A stretch of DNA of 64,000 bases from Candidatus Cloacimonadota bacterium (lineage in GTDB: Bacteria; Cloacimonadota; Cloacimonadia; Cloacimonadales; Cloacimonadaceae), in contig JALOBT010000004.1 of assembly GCA_023228125.1 (NCBI GenBank), positions 1 through 64,000 of the forward strand, written 5' to 3'. The notes beneath the pieces were generated by a model, which did no database searches, had not been told where the DNA came from, and saw only the letters and a program-made list of their open reading frames with translations. Made by a program: the position numbers and the translations under genes. Positions 60,400 to 64,000 of the stretch are shown in pieces. Position 1 is the first letter of the stretch. Each line of letters begins with the position of its first letter.

Positions 60400-61950
60400 T
60401 TACAAAGGAATGTTGCCATGTTTGCGGGGCGGAATGCTGTCTTTTTTGTTGGCCAGCATTTCCAGAGCCCGCACCAGGCGGAAACGGGTTAAAGCGGGTT
60501 CGATAATATCATCCACAAAGCCACGTTCTGCAGCGCGGTAGGGATTGGCAAATTCTTCGCGGTATTCGGCCTCGCGGTCTTTGAGCACTTGTTTGGGATT
60601 CTCGCTGGCTTTGGCTTCTTTGCGGAAGATCACTTCCACTGCGCCAGGGGCTCCCATCACCGCGATCTCAGCAGTGGGCCAGGCATAGACGAGGTCTGCT
60701 CTCATGTGACGGCTGTTCATCACACAATAGGCACCGCCATAGGCTTTGCGCAGGATCACAGTGATCTTGGGGACAGTAGCTTCGGCAAAGGCATAGAGCA
60801 GTTTGGCGCCGTTGCGGATGATGCCGTTGTGCTCTTGATTCGTGCCAGGAAGGAATCCGGGGACGTCTTCCAGCACTACCAGCGGGATATTGAAGGCATC
60901 GCAAAAGCGCACAAATCGTGCCGCTTTGGTGGAGGCATCAATATCCAAGACACCTGCCAAAAACCTGGGTTGATTGGCCACAATGCCTACAGTATGCCCA
61001 TTGAGCCGGCCAAAGCCGACCACGATGTTCTGGGCAAAATTGCGCATAACTTGTAAAAACTCTCCGTCATCCATGATCGGATGGATCACATCCAGGATGT
61101 CATAGGGCTTATTTGGGTTTTCGGGGATGATGTCATTGAGCTCTGTGCAGGCGCGGGTTACAGGATCAGGGTTGGGGCACACAGGGGGGTCTTCCATATT
61201 GTTGCTGGGCAGATATGAGAGCAGCTTCTTGATCAGCAGCATGGTCTCTTCTTCGCTATCGGCCAAAAAGTGTGCCACTCCGCTTTTGCTGGCATGAATC
61301 TTGGCACCACCCAGTTCTTCGGTGGTTACGTCTTCATTGAGCACGGTTTTGAGCACTTTGGGTCCGGTTACGAACATATAGCTATTGTGTCTTTCCATCA
61401 CCACAAAGTCTGTGATGGCAGGGGAATATACTGCTCCACCGGCACAGGGTCCCAAGATCGCTGAGATCTGCGGGATCACACCGCTGGACATCACGTTCCG
61501 CCAAAAGATTTCGGCATAACCGGCTAGCGCGTCGATGCCTTCTTGAATGCGGGCTCCACCGGAATCATTGATCCCGATGAAAGGACAGCCGTTTTTCAGT
61601 GCCATATCCATGATCTTGCAGATCTTCTCTGCATAGGTCTTGGAGAGCGAGCCGCCAAATACGGTAAAGTCCTGCGAAAAGATATATACCACGCGGCCAT
61701 TGATGGTGGCAGAGCCGGTGACTACGCCATCCCCGTCATATACATACTTGTCCATGCCAAAATTCTGGCATTGATGCCTCACAAAGAGGTCAAATTCTTC
61801 AAAGCTATCAGCATCCACCAAGAGATCAATGCGTTCTCTGGCAGTAAGCTTGCCTTTGGCATGCTGTTCGCTGATACGTTTCTCACCACCGCCCAATAGG
61901 GCTTTCCCCCGTCTTACTCTAAGTTTGTCGAGAGGTTTGATAGTATCCAT
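60400..61950 (-). CDS. mmdA: Methylmalonyl-CoA decarboxylase alpha / carboxyltransferase subunit
   Basis: 516 residues of the acyl-CoA carboxyltransferase family (PccB/MmdA). Signatures: GKLTARERIDLLVDADSFEE, GINDSGGARIQEGIDALAGY, GPCAGGAVYSPAITDF and KAYGGAYCVMNSRHM. It transfers CO2 from methylmalonyl-CoA to biotin, giving propionyl-CoA. The co-encoded gamma, biotin and beta subunits indicate the Na+-pumping decarboxylase, not an ATP-driven carboxylase (no biotin carboxylase gene is here). It is the first gene of the operon and fits energy conservation during propionate formation. Confidence 0.93.
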   Translation of the reverse strand: MDTIKPLDKLRVRRGKALLGGGEKRISEQHAKGKLTARERIDLLVDADSFEEFDLFVRHQCQNFGMDKYVYDGDGVVTGSATINGRVVYIFSQDFTVFGGSLSKTYAEKICKIMDMALKNGCPFIGINDSGGARIQEGIDALAGYAEIFWRNVMSSGVIPQISAILGPCAGGAVYSPAITDFVVMERHNSYMFVTGPKVLKTVLNEDVTTEELGGAKIHASKSGVAHFLADSEEETMLLIKKLLSYLPSNNMEDPPVCPNPDPVTRACTELNDIIPENPNKPYDILDVIHPIMDDGEFLQVMRNFAQNIVVGFGRLNGHTVGIVANQPRFLAGVLDIDASTKAARFVRFCDAFNIPLVVLEDVPGFLPGTNQEHNGIIRNGAKLLYAFAEATVPKITVILRKAYGGAYCVMNSRHMRADLVYAWPTAEIAVMGAPGAVEVIFRKEAKASENPKQVLKDREAEYREEFANPYRAAERGFVDDIIEPALTRFRLVRALEMLANKKDSIPPRKHGNIPL

Positions 61951-62257
61951 GCTTTTCCCTATCCTTATTTTATTTTTATAGTAATCTCACGAATAGGCCA
62001 GTTTTTCTAATTAGCAAATTTAGTAAAGGGAAATCTTTGCCTAAGAGCTATTTCCTTATTTTATTAATGGACAAAGCTGCTTCAGCTTGAGCAGATGCCC
62101 CCGGAGTGGATGCGTCCCCGCGTCCAGTAATTCACTGCCGCTTTTGGCAGTTCTCCTCTCCAATCCTTGTGTTTATCGATTTTGCTTGACAGCAAGTGCC
62201 CCTGATATTGATCGTGTGGAAACGCCATATTTTGGTGTAAATATAGAGGTTTAATCA
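61951..62257. other. Intergenic region between mmdA and glgP
   Basis: A divergent gap of about 300 bases that must hold promoters for both the decarboxylase operon and glgP. A hairpin AAGCTGCTTCAGCTT is at about 62072. GGATGCGTCCCCGCGTCCAG (about 62098) belongs to the GGATGCGTCTCG repeat words seen at 56.6 kb. TTGACA at about 62186 may be a -35 box for glgP; no convincing -10 is seen. Confidence 0.45.
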
Positions 62258-64000
62258 ATGAAAGAAGGTTTTATACCAAGCAACGACTATGACTCGATGT
62301 TCTTTTCGGACAATACGGAAGGGACACCAAATGATATAAAGACACGATTTTTAAATCACCTGGAGTATTCATTAATCAAAGACAATACCACAGTGGAGCC
62401 CTGGGATGTGTTTTACGCCCTGGCACTGTCTTCGCGGGACCGGCTGATCGAGCGTTGGCTGAGGACTCAGTATGAATACCGCAAGCGTGATGTGAAGAAG
62501 GTTTACTATCTCTCCATGGAGTTTCTGATTGGGCGGCTTTTGGGCAATAGCCTGATCAATCTGGATACCTACAACGAAAGCTATGACATGCTCAAAGAGC
62601 GCGGCTATTCTCTGGAAGATATCGCCGAGCTCGAGCCTGATATGGGTCTGGGCAATGGCGGTCTGGGACGTCTGGCAGCCTGTTTTCTGGATTCCATGGC
62701 CACCTCGGCCTATCCTGGTTATGGCTATGGTATCCGCTATGAATTTGGCATCTTTCGCCAGAATATCGTAAATGGTTATCAGAGAGAAGTCCCGGATCAC
62801 TGGCGCAAGAAAGGCTGTCCCTGGGAGATCAAACGCCCTGAGATCACCTATCGCGTGCGTTTCGGCGGCAAAGTGAAGGTCGAAGAGCAAAATGGCGACG
62901 GTCCGATCTATTGCTGGATCGACACCGAAGACGTGATGGCCGTGGCCTGGGACATCCCCGTTCCCGGTTACAAAGTGGATAATGTGAACAATCTCCGGCT
63001 CTGGGAAGCCACAGCTACCGATGAATTTGACTTCGAATACTTCAATAACGGCGATTATGTAAAGGCAGTAGAGCAGAAAAACATCAGCGAAAACATCAGC
63101 AAGGTGCTGTATCCCAATGACAACAAACATTTGGGCAAGGTGCTGCGTCTCAAACAGGAATACTTCTTCGTTTCCGCCACTCTCCAAGACATCTTTTCTC
63201 ATTGGAAGAGGGATCACGATGGCTTTGCGGGCTTTGCGGATAAAATCAGTATCCAGCTCAATGATACGCACCCGGCTCTGGCTATTCCTGAGCTGATGCG
63301 CATCTTCATAGATAAAGAACGCATGGATTTTGCTTCGGCCTGGGAGATTTGCAAACAGGTCTTTAGCTATACGAATCACACCATCCTGCCGGAAGCTCTG
63401 GAACGCTGGAGTGTAGCGCTTTTTGAAGAGCTACTCCCCCGGCATCTGACGCTGATCTATCAGATAAACGAGCATATCATGAAAGAAGTAAGTGCCAAAT
63501 ATCCCGGCGATATCATGAAAATGCGCAATGTCTCGATCATCGAAGAAGGCCGCGAAAAGTCTTTACGCATGGCTCAGCTCTGCTTTCATGGCTCGCACAC
63601 GGTAAATGGAGTGGCTGCACTGCATACCGAAATCTTGCGCAAAAAGATCTTTGCCGATCTGGATGAGATGTATCCCGGGAAATTGCAAAACAAGACCAAT
63701 GGCATCACGCCCCGGCTCTGGCTTTTGACCTGCAATCCGCTGCTGGCCAGCCTGATCTCAGAACACATTGGCAGCACCTGGACTCGCGATCTGGATCGCC
63801 TGAGTGGCCTGGAAGACTATCTGGATGATCAGGATTTCAAGGACAGCTTTTTTGAGATCAAGGAAATCAATAAGAAACGCCTCAGCCGTTATATATACAG
63901 GGTTACGGGCATTCGCACCCGCAGCGACAGCATCTTTGATGTGCAGATCAAGCGTTTGCACGAATACAAGCGTCAGCTTTTGAATGTGATGGGCACCATC
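62258..64000 (+). CDS. glgP: Glycogen/alpha-glucan phosphorylase, N-terminal part
   Basis: 581 codons are read in one open frame to the right edge, so the 3' end is outside. It starts MKEGFIPSNDYDSMFF after AGAGGT, then shows the phosphorylase blocks VYYLSMEFLIGRLLGNSL, DMGLGNGGLGRLAACFLDSM, GYGIRYEFGIF, LNDTHPALAIPELMRI and TNGITPRLWL. The enzyme splits alpha-1,4 glucan with phosphate to glucose-1-phosphate; PLP is bound in the missing C-terminal half. Length to this point and motif spacing are normal for the GlgP family (about 830 residues). It would supply glucose-1-phosphate to the phosphohexomutase seen earlier. Confidence 0.93.
   Translation, partial: MKEGFIPSNDYDSMFFSDNTEGTPNDIKTRFLNHLEYSLIKDNTTVEPWDVFYALALSSRDRLIERWLRTQYEYRKRDVKKVYYLSMEFLIGRLLGNSLINLDTYNESYDMLKERGYSLEDIAELEPDMGLGNGGLGRLAACFLDSMATSAYPGYGYGIRYEFGIFRQNIVNGYQREVPDHWRKKGCPWEIKRPEITYRVRFGGKVKVEEQNGDGPIYCWIDTEDVMAVAWDIPVPGYKVDNVNNLRLWEATATDEFDFEYFNNGDYVKAVEQKNISENISKVLYPNDNKHLGKVLRLKQEYFFVSATLQDIFSHWKRDHDGFAGFADKISIQLNDTHPALAIPELMRIFIDKERMDFASAWEICKQVFSYTNHTILPEALERWSVALFEELLPRHLTLIYQINEHIMKEVSAKYPGDIMKMRNVSIIEEGREKSLRMAQLCFHGSHTVNGVAALHTEILRKKIFADLDEMYPGKLQNKTNGITPRLWLLTCNPLLASLISEHIGSTWTRDLDRLSGLEDYLDDQDFKDSFFEIKEINKKRLSRYIYRVTGIRTRSDSIFDVQIKRLHEYKRQLLNVMGTI

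Overview
The window looks like a chromosomal segment of an anaerobic, fermentative bacterium, most likely of the candidate phylum Cloacimonadota (Cloacimonetes/WWE1). That placement is inference. It rests on two giant secreted C25-like proteins ending in a type IX secretion (T9SS) sorting domain of the NPFNPTT type, on a sodium-pumping methylmalonyl-CoA decarboxylase operon typical of propionate-forming amino-acid fermenters, and on acetate kinase. No rRNA is present to confirm it.

Layout. Bases 1-5684 are the end of a phage tail module (tape-measure-like protein, tail proteins, tail-fibre-like modules), closed by an intergenic stretch with a long perfect palindrome. Bases 6187-14465 are a leftward housekeeping block: an MA-type metallopeptidase, an S4 RNA-binding protein, a hybrid sensor kinase that appears frameshifted, ackA, a phosphohexomutase, rdgB and a DUF1232 protein. 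Bases 14651-17989 run rightward with tyrS, an M50 protease and glnA. Bases 18052-29200 hold two tandem paralogous C25-like secreted proteins of about 1,818 residues, each followed by a terminator. Bases 29201-30689 are repeat-rich and carry a broken regulator gene.

Bases 30690-41855 form a tight operon-like run of ten genes. It resembles the anaerobic purine/uric-acid degradation cluster of enterobacteria and gut anaerobes: ssnA, ygeY, a threonine-synthase-like gene, a dihydroorotase/hydantoinase-like amidohydrolase, a two-subunit molybdenum hydroxylase, ygeW, a second PLP enzyme, a mocA-like nucleotidyltransferase and a nitroreductase. Expected roles are hydroxylation and opening of purine-like rings, hydrolysis and deamination, carbamoyl transfer to recover energy, and PLP-dependent breakdown of the amino-acid product. 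After it come a secreted orphan, fetAB, a DMT exporter, four leftward tRNA genes (fMet, CAU, Arg-UCU, His-GUG) and phnCD without a permease.

Bases 47846-49648 are a second repeat-rich stretch. It is collinear, in inverted orientation, with 29.3-29.8 kb, so inverted repeats bracket about 18 kb containing the purine cluster. Two structured repeat families occur here: hairpins of about 66 bp with GGAGTTC/GGACTTC arms whose inner stems co-vary, and a 35-bp-arm palindrome next to short tandem repeats. The right part holds a secreted multidomain protein, a lipoprotein, nadC, a zinc-ribbon protein, 1.3 kb of non-coding repeats, the Na+-pumping decarboxylase genes (leftward) and the start of a glycogen phosphorylase that runs off the edge.
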